Source: Lepidurus packardi (lineage: Eukaryota > Arthropoda > Branchiopoda > Notostraca > Triopsidae). From it: DNA of 64,000 bases. Position numbers and translations under genes: made by a program. Below the pieces are notes generated by a model. It saw only the letters and a list, made by a program, of their open reading frames with translations, made no database searches and was not told the origin of the DNA. The stretch spans positions 2,857,001 through 2,921,000 of the forward strand of contig JAKZAN010000006.1 in NCBI GenBank assembly GCA_023053545.1, written 5' to 3'. This document shows positions 48,528 through 61,408 of the stretch, in pieces (the stretch's first letter is position 1; each line of letters opens with the position of its first letter).

Positions 48528-51500
48528 TTAGCGTGGGTAGCCTTTACAAGTTATACAACATCGTTTGCGGAACTCAGGAATAAGACAGTATCGACGCAAA
48601 ACTGGCAAACCGCAGTAATGTGATTCGTCTTTAGCACACTTTGTCAGCTTACAAGGATACATGTTTTCGCATTTTCTAATAAGATTTGGCTTAGGGCCAC
48701 AATCTAGGTCAAGGGTTTGTAAGACTGTAGTATTAGATGTATCGTTCTCGGAACTTGTAGAGCCGTTACTTAAACTGTCATCCTGGAAATTCTCACAAGC
48801 GAAGCTCATTGTTTGGGCACCGGCGCCGCAAGTTTGCGAGCACTGTGGGTAAAAAAAATCTGTTACTTAGTACTTCATTTGGCATAGCTAAATAGAATTT
48901 TACCTGTCCCCAACCCGTTTCCGTCCATTGACCAGGGCATATTTGCCTATTGCAAGGTCTGAGGTCATCGGGTTTGGGGTCTTTGCAGAACGCTGGATCA
49001 GCAAATGACTTCGGGTCTTGGTAAACAGGAAATTGTTCAACGTTATCCAACCCCTACGCACCAACAACAAGAATATGAATATTTTCTGTCTTTGTTGGGA
49101 TCCGCTGTTTGATTTTTAGCTCTAGCTCACTTCAGCATCATAAACTATTGGATTCCAGCTATTCACTTCGGGTATTACATCTGGTTTACCATTCGTTTCA
49201 TTTTCCAGATCGATTTTCTGCCTGGCCTCTGAAGCGTTGCCAATAGTAAGCACGTTATCAAGAATCTCGTTGTCAGTTCGGTTTGGCAAAGAGTAGGCTG
49301 GAGAGTAGCTCAAGTGCATACTTTTGATCAGTTTGGTCTTGACGCAGTATAACATTCGCATTTGTACTCCGTCCTGGCCACAAGTTTGACTACAGCTTTC
49401 CCACGGTCCCACAACCCATCGGAAATGACAACTATAAAAGAAAAACAACTTAATAATTTTATTTCAATGTGTTTTGTTCTAGATATATACTTGAAAACGT
49501 TACAAAATCGAACATTTGTCATGGGTTCTTCCTTTATAGTTGAACAGTAACGTTTTTTGGTGATGCGTTTCAGTTTTAGGTCCCTGCACATTGCCACTTG
49601 ATTTTGTAAACCTCCACCACAAGTTTTAGAGCAAGGTGTCCAGCCAGCCATCTCCCACGCGTAACGATTTTTGTCTCTTTCTTCTTTGACTTTTGTTTTG
49701 GGTGGGACGCTCCAACTCGCGGTAACGTGAACGATTTCTTTGGTGGACCCCGGAGTAATCTTCAAATTGCAAGAAGTTGTTAAAACGCAGTCGTTAGTTC
49801 TTAGTTGATTAAACACCGTAATAATATTGGTAATTTTTGGGAAAATTACCATGAGAAGCAAGTCACTGTGTAAAGGCCCTTGAGCGCGTAAAGTTTCCTT
49901 GCCCTGGGTGTTGGTATAAATGAATCTTGTTCCATGAGTGATAACCACGTCGTTAAAGTCCTGGCCGCGTGTATCGGGGGCGTGATATACCCATTTACGG
50001 CTTTTACGGTCCATTAATGAGAGTGTATGCGAGGTACTTGGCGTCTCTTCAATTATAATGTTGCGCGCTCCCCTTGGCAAAACCACCATTCTTCGATGAG
50101 CTGGTTGGGAAAAATCTGTTTTCTTGCATTTTTCTTTAAAAAGTCTCGCTCAAGGCTTACGTTCTTTCGGTCTTCCATGGTACTGGCGATCTACGACGGT
50201 ACAATTTGCAATTCTCCCTCCACAGACACCGCACTCATTTTCTCGAATATTCGAACCGATTCTGCGATCACACCCCACCACCAAACATCGTCCCTATTTT
50301 TTTCTATTCCATTACTAGCAATTCAATTTGTTTGAGCGAAGATTGTACCTGTATACAGATCTTGTGTGGCTCTTCGTAACTGCATGGCGTCCCGTCAATG
50401 ACGAGCTCTTGGGTCCTAAAAATTTCTCCCGTTTGTTGAGCTCGGCAGGTAAGAAAGCATTGAAGGGTTTCTGGAAGAGCTTACGGTTAGTCGGGGTAAT
50501 TTCCAAAACAAGATCAAAAGTCTAAAGGGATACTTTTACCATTGTTAAGTTGCCAGGGTAGCCAAGAACGCTTGTCTCTATTGTCCGTTCCTAGCATATG
50601 AGGCAATAAGCGGCATTGTTCGGCCCTAAAGTCGCTAAGTTTTTTACATGGAAGCGTATTACAAAGCTCGAATTCCTCAGTGGGCCCCTGGCATTGCTTT
50701 CCTCCATTGAGAGGTCTAAGAGGAGAGGGTGTTTTCAGAAGAAAAATTGAATTGCGAAATTACGATGGGTTATCACATTTACGGGACCGAAATTTTACAC
50801 CCGTTCCACAAGTACGAGAACAAGCTCCCCATTCCGTCCAGGCAGACCAATCTCCATCTCGGGGGTTTCGAGCCACAGGGCTCTCAATTCTGCGTCTTTT
50901 TCCAACTTTCTCGCAATAGCCTCTTACACACCACTTTTGTTGGTAATGAGACAAATATTATCAAATTGATTTCCTTTAAAGCATTTTTTTTAGTTAAATT
51001 TTACCATATCTAGCCCACAAACAGTTCCTTCTAAGGGCGGTCCTTTCTTGGTTTTGCATAATTGGGGACTTGAACGATGGCCACACCATAAGTGTGTACA
51101 AGGATCTGTTGTTCCGAAAGATCTGCATAAAGCGTAGCCTTCACCAAACTCCATGCGACATTGCTCGTCTAAACTGTAGCTAGACTGGATCGAAGATTGG
51201 ACCACTGTGGCGTTCAAGCCTTCTGGCTGGTTTCGCATGCATCGCCAGTGCCTATCAAGCAAATTCGCCATTGAAGAACTGCATAGTAAAAGAGCTGGCT
51301 GCCTAAGACTTACTCTTTTTTTAAGTGGTACTCGTAGTGAGTACACTTGGACCAATGGAAGCGACTGAAAGTGGCTGCGACCATAGGCGCCATTACTGAT
51401 CCTTGCACTGCTTCATCAATACAGTCATTGGCGGCGTTCACATCTCCATCGTGACTAAATCCTAAACTGCAAAAGCCAAGCTTGAAGGAATCTTAAAAGC

Positions 51501-53105
51501 AATATTTTGGGACTTGAGAGAAATTTACACGTGGCCAACTTCGTGGGCAATGATGAACGCTGAAGTAAGGCCTTCGTCACGGTTTAGGGAACAGCTGCGT
51601 TCAGAATCACAGACCCCAGAAACCGGAGCGTAGCCTGAGGGTCCTCCCAAGTCCAACCTGGTAAGCCATACAGCTACATCATGAGGATGTTGAGCTGCGT
51701 CGCCCCGCAGTAAAGCCGAGTTCCAGCTATTGACATTTTCCAAGGAACGTTTCGAATTGCCTTCACGGACCTAGTGAGTTATACCCTCTTTAATAACCGA
51801 GATCTATTGAACATTTTGGAGTAAGTGTTACCTGTCCGAGTTTGCGATCCTCCAAGAAAACTAGACGGGAGATGACTAAGCTCATGTTAGCCTCCAATGA
51901 TGTATCCTCATATATCGCGCTTACCTAATTTGATCATATATACATAGGCCAAGGTTACATGAAACAGAGTTACGGAAACTTTTACTATATTCATTAAGGT
52001 AAGGACGTATTTTTGGACATGGCTTTTTCCGTGGAACTTGATAACTGTATGGTCCACCGCTATCGCCATTTCGAGCCACTTTTGCGCGTCTTGGATTCTA
52101 ACCTTCTCTTCTGGCTTCCGGCGTTTGGCTTCCTGTGGTTTGTCTATAAGTGTTTCAAAAAATGCAAACTTAATAAGTAATAACGGTTTATTTTTAGTCA
52201 TCTTTTACATTCTGGCGACTCCCAAAGTTTGTCAGGAGCGTACCCGTCCCAGTCCAACACATCGTTGCTAGTTTCGTTTTCACTTGTGGTCTTATCTTCG
52301 TTTTCCTTCGTTTTTAGTGAGTGTGTCTCGTTAATTGACTCCGGAATCGTATAATTATCGGGTGGCATTTCAGGAATGGTGTTATCGAAGTAGTCGTCGT
52401 CATCTTCGATATCCTCCTCGATGTAATAATCGTCAGTTTCTTCGTCAAACGTGTCTAAGACCTCGTTGCCTTCTTCATCGTAATCGACAGATCTTTTTCT
52501 CCTACGTGCGGCATTCAAATGTTGTCTGTAGTCTTGGTCGTAAGCTAACGCAAGAAATGAATCCTTGTCTTCAAGGGTGTATAACAGGTGTGGAATTTTC
52601 CCTTGTTCATCTACGGGTGAAAACGAATCTCGTTCCAGGAAAAACGTTTTATTGTGGACTTGAATAAGTCCACTGAAGCCATCGCAGATGTTGAAGGCTA
52701 CGACGGAATCCCGTTCAGCGGTCTTCACGATCCCGGAATATAAACAGTCTTGAGCGTCTTGAAAGGGACGCTCTTTCCAATGCTCTCCCGCCTCTGTAAT
52801 CCACTCAATTATTGTGTGGGCGGTAATTATGTGTCTGCTTGGTTTTAGGCTCAGAATCATAGAATGGGATGGTCTTTCAATGACAATTTCCACCAGACCG
52901 TTACCTACTCCGCCAATGGATCTTTTATTACGTGACGTGATGGATGCGCCTCGTTTTACAAAAGGATATACCACTTCACCGGTCTGTATTAGTTCAACTT
53001 TTTAGCCCTGTACGATCTTGTATATTATTAGCGATTTGGACTTACCCCAATGACGCTATTAACAAGGAAAAGCAATCCTGTAAGCACAAACGAAGTTACG
53101 TACAT
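48528..53105 (-). CDS. ADAMTS metalloprotease, ADAMTS2/3/14-like
   Basis: Secreted zinc protease of the extracellular matrix. Fifteen minus-strand exons: 53105-53046, 52983-52209, 52143-51986, 51924-51832, 51770-51529, 51466-51314, 51278-51005, 50933-50764, 50715-50540, 50470-50349, 50293-50161, 50115-49491, 49431-49131, 49053-48904 and 48842-48528. Phases close on 1248 residues (human ADAMTS2/3/14: 1205-1223). Order: signal peptide [20 protein letters not shown]; propeptide with RRRKRS furin site and an acidic Asp/Glu/Tyr stretch; reprolysin domain ([11 protein letters not shown], zinc site HEVGHVLGFSHD, SVMAPMV Met-turn); disintegrin-like; TSP1 ([12 protein letters not shown]); Cys-rich (CGVCGG); spacer; three further TSP1 units; C-terminal PLAC ([12 protein letters not shown]). 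Spacer motif [14 protein letters not shown] resembles procollagen N-proteinases. It appears catalytically intact. Confidence 0.95.
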
Positions 53106-54244
53106 CCTGGTCGAGTTGAGGCACTTATTTGGCTTTGGCTTTGCTTCGTGTAAAAAAGCGAGTCCCCGTATTGAGCTACTTGAAATGTGCGTCATCTGTG
53201 GCCATGTGGAGTATGTAAAGTTGAAAGGAGGCTGTCATTGAGAGCTTTTGTTTATTCTCCGTGCTCGCCTCTTTCACCAAATGGACAATTTTCTACTGCC
53301 TTTGTGGAATTCATGCCTTCGTTGAAACTGCTCGTAGTTAGTCGAGCGTTGCTGGACTGGTAAAAAGAGTCAACGCGCATATAGTTATGGGTAGCTTCTC
53401 CGCGACATTGTACTATACGACAGAAAAAGAAATCTGGCGCTCTGTTTGCAGTTCTCGTAATGGTTGTATGAAGATTGAGAAATTTTCAAGTGTTGTTTCT
53501 TACGATTGAGATTATCATCAGTTCGAGTGGTATTTAGATGAAGAGGGCCGTTTACCTACTCGACTACCGCATTAGCTTTTTTTGCTCAGCAGTCGCTGTC
53601 CTCGTCTTGCGCAATTTCATAAATCATACCTCAAACTAGCTAGAAAAGTCAAAGAATTGATGAGAAGTGGCTCCAAAGGTTTGCGTTGCCCGTATAGGTA
53701 CTGCGCCTCCACAAAGGTATACCTCGCTTTTTTTATGCACACCCTTTGACCTAAGGTCAAGGCAAGATGAAAGGAATAAGCAGAAAACCAGTCACTAACA
53801 AAGAATTCGGAAGGATAAGGTCAGCTAAACCTATCAATGTTTTGTTTTGCACCTTACTGCCCCTTTAATATATGCCATTTTTATATTAAGACTAATTATT
53901 AACTATCGCCGTCATTTATTGTCAACAGGTACTCTCACAATACATAATTATTAATTAGACAATGAATAAGATTCAATATCTTCTGTACCAAATGTTTCAG
54001 GAATGTTGCTAAAAAGATCACCGGGAGATTTATACAAATGGCAAAAATGCCCAAACAACTCAGCTGCAAAGGGGAAACAAGAGGCGTTACACAAGAAGAC
54101 AAAGACATTTTTGGTAATAAATTAATACATCAACAAAGGCACGAATAAGCATATTACCTGCCTTTACACCACGTCTTTTTTTTCTAGAAAGACCCTAGAA
54201 TGCCAGGATCCAATACTGGTTAGAACCACGAAGGATATGCTTCT
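53106..54244. other. Intergenic region
   Basis: Contains the ADAMTS upstream region and the 3' flank of the Frizzled/LDLa gene. No serine-protease exon, and no other gene, is seen here. Confidence 0.55.
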
Positions 54245-57200
54245 CTATCGCCGTTCATCATCTTCTTGCTCTTCGTCGCTTTCTTCTTGATCTTCTTGGC
54301 TAACTGCTGTTGCATTGCAATTTAGCTCATCAGCTCCATCAGAGCAGTCACGGGTAGAATCGCAAATTTGATCTAGGCGAACACAAGTACCATCGCTACA
54401 TACAAGCTCGTCTTGTCCACAAACATCCGGCTCCTGAAAAGCATTCTCGGGACTAGGCAATCGATGCGCACTAGAAGCTGCCGGTCCTAAAGCAGCAAGT
54501 CGCTCTATAAAAATCATTATAAATTCCACATAAAAGTTCTATTCTTAAAATACTAACCGTCTCGTAATGTACAATCTTGCTCATCGGAACCATCTGAGCA
54601 GTCTTGGTTCCCATCACAGCGCCAAGTTTTGGAAATACACAACCCGCTATGCTTGCATTTAAAATCCTCTCCTTCGCAAGCCACACTTGTACAGTTCACT
54701 TCATCGGAATTATCTCTGCAGTGGCTGCTTCCATCGCAAACCCAACCTCTTGGAATGCAAGAAAGTCCATCGCGACAGCGAAACTGTTCTTCGCTACATG
54801 CTAGCATAATATCCAATTAAATTCCCCTGCATCACAAGCTGTGAAACGAAAAGAATGTCGCCTTACTTTCAGGGGATGCGCAGTCACGCTCATCTGATCC
54901 GTCAATGCAATCCGCTCCTCCGTCACACTGCCAACTTCGTGGGATACAACGATTTTCTTTTCCGCACCTGTCGAAAATTTCTATAAGAATACCATTTAAC
55001 ATGCAATTGTAGCTATTTACCTAAATTCATGCTCTGTGCAAGAGGGGCATGAAGTCTCGTCGTTTCCTGTGCTGCAATCATTGCTACCATCACAAACCCA
55101 AGCCTTTGGTATGCACGTGTGATCTGCACAACGGAATTCCCCTTGAAGACACTGTCCATCTTTGGCTAAAATCGCACAAAATCTTTAACAATCATAAGAA
55201 AACTACGTGACTAAGTTACCTCTGGCTAAATTAACGCAAATTTCAGGGTCGTCAGAATCTGGAAATTGTTCGCACTCAAACACTTGCGCCAGTGGCAAAG
55301 CAGCGAGGACATATTCTTGACAATCCCCTGCCACAGCTAAAACACACCAAGAAAAAGAAAAAGGAATTTATATCGAACAAGAAAAGACAAACTACTGTTT
55401 ACCTTTACAAAACTTCCTGCAAGGAGGTAAATTGACTCCCCCAGAGCAAGACGGTTCCAAAACGCTGCACATGTACTGTTTTACACGCGGGTGACATTCA
55501 TAATTGGCTATAATTTCAAAGTACGGGATACTCAAATTGCGTTCAACTTCACTACTGTCGCCCACCCAATTAGGCAATCTCGTTTCCATGTATGGCAGGA
55601 CTCCTCTGCAAAACGGGAGTTTACGTGGTTCGCAGACTCCTGAAATTATTGAGCAATGAGTTGCTTGAATACAAAACACATCCATCAAATACTTTACCTG
55701 GAGTTTGCCTGTTATCAAGAGGCACAAATGACGTTGTCAATTTTCGATTCTCGTGGCCAACAATAGTCCGGGATTTGTCTCCATTGCTTTTATCCTTAGC
55801 CGTTGTAAAGAGTCCAGGTACCACAGAAGCCAATCCCATATCTCTCATAATAGAAAGAGCTTCGAGATCCATATCTGAATCTGCGTCCGACTCGGTCGAA
55901 TTTACAGCCTCAAGTTCCGGATCCTCAGTTACAATCATCATGGGTTTAGTCATCTTAGGGCTTGAAGTCGTCATCTGTACCAACGTAGTTAAGTTAAATA
56001 CCAGTTTCGCGTCTGCAACCCCAGTAATGGATTCTCTGTGTTCTAGTTCCTTCATAGGGTTCACATTGGCTTGGTCGTTTTGACGAGCGGGTGTGGACAT
56101 GTCGAAAACTTTGTGGTTGGAACCATCAGGTACTAATTCGAGTTCGTCTTCGTTGGAAGTCTCTTCGCTACCACTGATATTAATTCCATTCACAGGGCTT
56201 CGTTCTTCGTTTTCTTCTTCTTCTGATAGTTGCACTTGTGGAGTAGAAGTAATCATAATTTGACTACGCGTTATTTCTGCCCGGATCATTTCTGTCGTAG
56301 AAGAAACTACCGGGTTGTCCTCAGTACTATTGGATAAGTTCATAGCAAGAGGTTGCCAATCAGAATCATCCAAGTGCATGGAGAAGTTTTTGGAAAGGTC
56401 ACTGAAGATAGGAATGCCCGTAGAGTTATTTTCCGAGGTAGGTTTAGTGTCTTTCACAATAAATAGCGGATGAGTAGGAGAAGTAACAACTTCGTCTGTA
56501 CTAGGTCTACTTTGAGCGATTTCAAAGGTAGATCCCCCGCCTTGACTACCTCGGACGATAATATCGAAAAACGAGTCCTCTTCGACGATTTCATCTCGAT
56601 CGGTGCTTTCCTCGCTAGCTGCTACATGGCTGACATTTTGGAACATGTTGGCGTCTCCCATGGACTCTGTTGCCAATTTCGACTCTTTCGAAATATTATC
56701 AGCAAGGTCATGAATGGCGTCCAAACTGGACGGTAACATGTCGTCTTCATCTTCACCTGGTTCGTCGATTCCAAAAACCATGTGAGGTAAAAGTGGCAGT
56801 TTATCCTCGACCTTGTCTTCTTCTAAACCAGTCACTTCGGGCTGTTGATCTGGTTGGGGCTCTTTCGAATGAAAATGAATAGTTTCGTTCATGTTTCCTA
56901 ACGATGGATGGCTAACGATGATATCATGTTCGTCGCCTAAGACACGGTGCTCAACAGGAAGTTTGCTGACCGGTCTATCTTGATTGTTCTCATGCGTGTG
57001 ATTCAAGGCTGCCTCCACGTGTAATATTACTGGTGTGGAATGAGACTCATTGCCCATCACGCCAAAGGTAGGAAAAAACTTTGTCTTGTCTTGCATGAGT
57101 TCAGTTGGCTCTTGCTCCTTTCCTTTTTCATCTTGGGAGTTATTAAGGCTAACGCTATGCACGTCGCGCGCTGGTGACGGCCAAGCAGGTTGGATGATGC

Positions 57201-58036
57201 TTTCTGTGCTCGCAGTGAACTTTTCCAGATGAGTTTCATCAGTCTTTCCTTGTGGCATTACTACTTCAGCGTCAAGTTCTTCTTTCTCTTCCCCTACATG
57301 AAAAACAACATTCTGCGGCAAAACTTGACCAACTGAATTGGGGTTCGCGAATCCATCACCCACTTGTGATGGGGAAATCGCAGGTATTGTGTCTAAAGGC
57401 TTTGGGGAATTGGCCATTTCCTCTCCATTATAGATCGGGTACACAGATTTACCTAGTCGAAACAAAACTCATAAATTCTAGCTTCAAACACAAATAAAAA
57501 ATAGAGTAATACCTCCCACTTGCACTTCGTGATCTTCTAAAAGGAAAGGAGTTTCCGCATGGGCAGGGTAGTACCGGTTACTATCATCATGGATTGTTAC
57601 GTCTGCATCGATATTATCCGCAGCGTTTATACCTTTGCCATGGTCAAGCCCTATATAAGACTCATTACTGCATGACCTTCAAACGAAGCTAAAATTATCT
57701 CCTACCATTTTGAATGTCAACGTGAAGACCATCAGATCCAAATAAGGAGGAAGTGGAAAGTGTTTCGTTAAACACAATTCGGTCATCCATAATTTCGTTT
57801 TCTAATAAAGAAAACCATATTAGCCCAATCGGTCCACGAATTGGGGTTTAAAGTAACAGAAACGCACCTTTCATCGTGAAAAACACGATAAGAAAGATTC
57901 CGCCAATGACGGCAATGACAGCCAAGGCAATTACAAGTCCCCACATCAAATCCCGTCCAACTCTTCCGGGTTGACAACATTTCCCGCTACTATTCGATTC
58001 TGCATCACCCGTTACTGGATACAAGCCTTGGGAACC
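54245..58036 (-). CDS. Corin-like type II membrane protein: Frizzled + 5 LDLa, no protease
   Basis: Minus-strand exons 58036-57868, 57801-57706, 57650-57513, 57452-55698, 55639-55403, 55336-55220, 55165-55021, 54967-54867, 54800-54558 and 54504-54245; 1086 residues visible in closed phase. The N-terminal coding exon upstream of 58036 was not found. Order: short cytoplasmic part with CC, one membrane segment ([20 protein letters not shown]), a 585-codon exon coding an acidic Ser/Thr/Asn-rich mucin-like stalk, a Frizzled domain with ten cysteines (FCRG, YEC, MCS, PCRKFC, DCQEY, FEC, EIC), then five LDLa modules each with the calcium motif (e.g. [16 protein letters not shown]). The protein stops after an acidic tail, [10 protein letters not shown]. 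Corin has this layout plus SRCR and trypsin domains, which are absent. Possible roles are Wnt or lipoprotein binding; inferred. Confidence 0.88.
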
Positions 58037-61000
58037 CTATTGAAATGCAAAAGAATATATATGTTATTATGCACTAACAGGTTTTTAGACAAAAAGCTAC
58101 GATGCACGTAAGGGACAATCAGGCATGCTACTATGCTTTCCTTTCGCTTTTTTTGCCCTTCTCCCTCTCAACAACCCATGCCTGTAGTAACCAAGAGGAT
58201 CAGCGCATTTGTCTTTGTTACCGTTTCAAGTTCCCTGAACCTCTTTTAACTCCTTCAGCTCCGCATAAAGTAGCACACAATGCAACTTCCCCTTTCAGGC
58301 ACCCTAAAAACCAGCATTAGCTGCAAAATCCCTTCCAGGCTTTTACCACCTGACCTCAATAACCCCTCTTGTGCATAACACCTGTCTCTCGACTGATGTT
58401 CACCAGCTTTGTAATCTAGACTACTAAAAGAAATATTGTTTGGTTTACATAGCACTGATGCAAATTAAATAATAATAGGGCTCGGCATTTCTAGCTGTAC
58501 CTAACCCAAAATATTTTGCTTGTCAAATTTAGGCAGGTAAATTCAGGACTTCAGAAGCTTAAAAAGGGCACTGGAGCTTCTTCCTCGAAACCTCGAACTC
58601 TCCCCATGTATAGTATCCAAAGAGATATTTAAGCACAAAGTGGCTTTCCAAGGCCAAACACCTGGAGGAACCATAGAAGAATCTACCATCCTACAATGAA
58701 AAGACAGCTCTAGGTCCCGTGATCCCTTTTCCGCTCGGCTATCTTCGTCTACCCTACAAAGCACTTCTTTTATTCACCATTCCTTAAATTCAGGAATACA
58801 TATCTTCACCATCGACAGCCCGATATCTTTTTGCTATCCTTGCCCATTCATAAGATTCTCGAACTCTTCTTTCTCGGTCAAACATTTAAAATCCACTAAC
58901 CTTAACATTGTCCACATGTTATTTGATATCACAAAGTCCAGTTAGAATTCGGGAAAAAAAAGGCGTTGGTGAGTATTTCACGCTTCAGAATTGGAAAGGC
59001 TCTAATAATTTACCGAACAAAACGTCGGGAGCATGCATCCTAAACCACTCGTGGTCAAATCTTCCCATATAAGCCGTAGGAGAACTTTGGGGAGTGATCC
59101 AAAACCACACTACCGAATCCAAACTTTGAAAAAGACGTAACAGACATAAAATTCCGTCAACTTAAGATATTAAACTCAATTTCAGAAAGAAAGGCATCAT
59201 AAAATTATTACCGTAAAAACTCTCAAGTTTCCTATGTTCCTGATGTTCTAAAAACGATTCCCGTTAGTAACAAGTTTCCCCAGTTTCCAGTTTCTTATTT
59301 ACCTACCATGTTACATTTAATTGCCCTTCACCTTCAAGTTCCCTCCTAATATAACGTGCTGCAAGCAAGTCCAGCATAATTGTCTACAGACCATCAAACG
59401 TGAGGCCACATTAATCCTTTCCTTAAAATAAAAAAGAGAAAAAAAAAGAAACGCAAATGAACACTGAGAAAGAGAACTGTCATATCTTGTGTACACCTAA
59501 ACAATCGCCCACGTCCAAATACCTTGGATTATTCCAATATGTGCACCGTTCCCGGGCCGGAAACTGTGACGCAACTACTGTCACACATGCCCAAGCATAG
59601 TCAAATGTGAAATCTGCCGTTTGCCATTCGCTTACGCACAATCTTGGCAGCGAAGCAATGACAGGATATTGATGGTAACAATGCAATTCATTGAACGAAA
59701 CGGAAGGAAGTTTTTGAGGAAAGATTTCACTTCCTATACGTAAGCTCAACAGGATCTTGGTCACTTAATCCTAAAACGTTTGGAAAACCGACGTGTCTAA
59801 TGTTCCGACGACTCCCGTCACATACAAACATTAGTAAAAACCCCGGTCTGCTTAGGCTAGCTAAACTTTGTAGACCAGTCATTAAGGGAACTAGGTTTCA
59901 GGTGCTCAAATATACATTAAAATATCATATAAAACAAGCGAAAAATGCTAGTTCGAAAACTAAAACGTAGCAGAGCCACACAGCTTCCACATGCCTACAG
60001 GTACAACATAGGTTCTTGAACTTCACACTGGATTGGATGCCTGGATGGGCGCGGTGCTAAGCTTTACCTTGCACCTGAAAGTATCATAGCTAAAGAAGAA
60101 GAGCGCTGGATCTAGTACGGACTACTTGACATTCCCACGGGCCCTATTCATTCAAGCATCCGGTGCGATAGGGTCCTATTGCTTAGCTTAAATGCCGAAC
60201 TTCTACCCCTGCTGCACCATTCAGGTGATCCTTCAAGGTCTGTACCTGTACTAAATATACAACTTCCACCTACAACTGTTGTATTGCTTTTGGGTGCAAT
60301 ACCAACAACAGTAAAATAGTCGTTCTGTTGAACAGTTATTCGAATCTGACTTACCCCGCTTATGATACGTTTTCCCATTCTCGTTAACAGATAATCCTCA
60401 GCTCAGCTTTGCCAATTCGAATTCAAGACACACGGATCCAATAATATTTTTCGGTTAAGTGTTAACCACTACCCAACTTGTTCACTGCAGCTTAGTAGCT
60501 CGAAGACTGAACACGCTGTCGGCTTTCCTTCGTATATTCCTTCACGCTGGACCCGGTACGGTTGAGTGTGCTCCCGTCCCACGACAGTAGTACGACTACA
60601 TTCCTGCGAAAGGGAGCCCGTCCACCTATATCAAGGCATCTTCCTTAGCTGCCTCGTCTTTTTGCCCACGTGAATTCAAGGAAACCCAGCCTACGGGGGC
60701 ATTCGGTGCCCTTTTTCGACTAACAAAGACACGATAAGATAACAGAGTGTAGTGCAACGCCGCTAAAACAAGCCTGGGAGATAGCTACACGTCTCTAAAA
60801 ATTCACCAATTGGGATTTCTTCAGGACCCATAGCTAATTATGTTAAATTACTTACGTCATTGGCAATAAACATGTAGCTATACAGTTTCGAACAACTGAG
60901 GGACGATTTGGTAGACTTTGGGGCATCACCGATTATGAAACCTCTAATTATAGAAAATATGGATATGCTTTTAAACACTGACAAACTTATGTTGGGCTTT

Positions 61001-61408
61001 TGGGTACAATACTGTAAGTGGTGAGTCAGTACTGGTTTTTAGGTGTATGCAAATTCGCGAGGTTCAAGCCAGGAAGGACTTTCTAGGGAAACTAGGTAAG
61101 GATAATAACAGTTTTTCCCACTTCTGCTCCAGCAGTGCTTTGATAGATGCAAAAGAAACAGGGCAGTAGATCGCAAAGGCTCAGCTAAGGCCATATGTCG
61201 TGCAAAATGATGAGTAGGCATTCAACTTTTGAAAAGAAAAGATAAATATGTCGCTTCTCTTCTGTTTCGGCAGATGTTGCTCTAATCCAGGGTAAAAAGC
61301 AAAACAAAAGTGAAGCAATTGACCTGGTTTTTTGGGGTGTGTAATAAATGTATAGACGTCTATGGTTCATAAAAATCTACCTTTAGCTATCTAGGAGTTA
61401 AAGAGAAT
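58037..61408. other. Region without recognised gene (probable 5' intron)
   Basis: About 3.4 kb between the first found exon of the Frizzled/LDLa gene and LIPT1. The missing start exon and promoter of the Frizzled/LDLa gene should be here. Short minus-strand frames (59480-59764, 60148-60378) show no family motif. Confidence 0.5.

Noticed and set aside
52038-53241. Plus-strand ORFs opposite the ADAMTS exons
   Set aside because: They are antisense shadows of the propeptide exons.
61060-61090. GGTTCAAGCC resembling a tRNA B box
   Set aside because: No A box or cloverleaf can be folded at the right distance.
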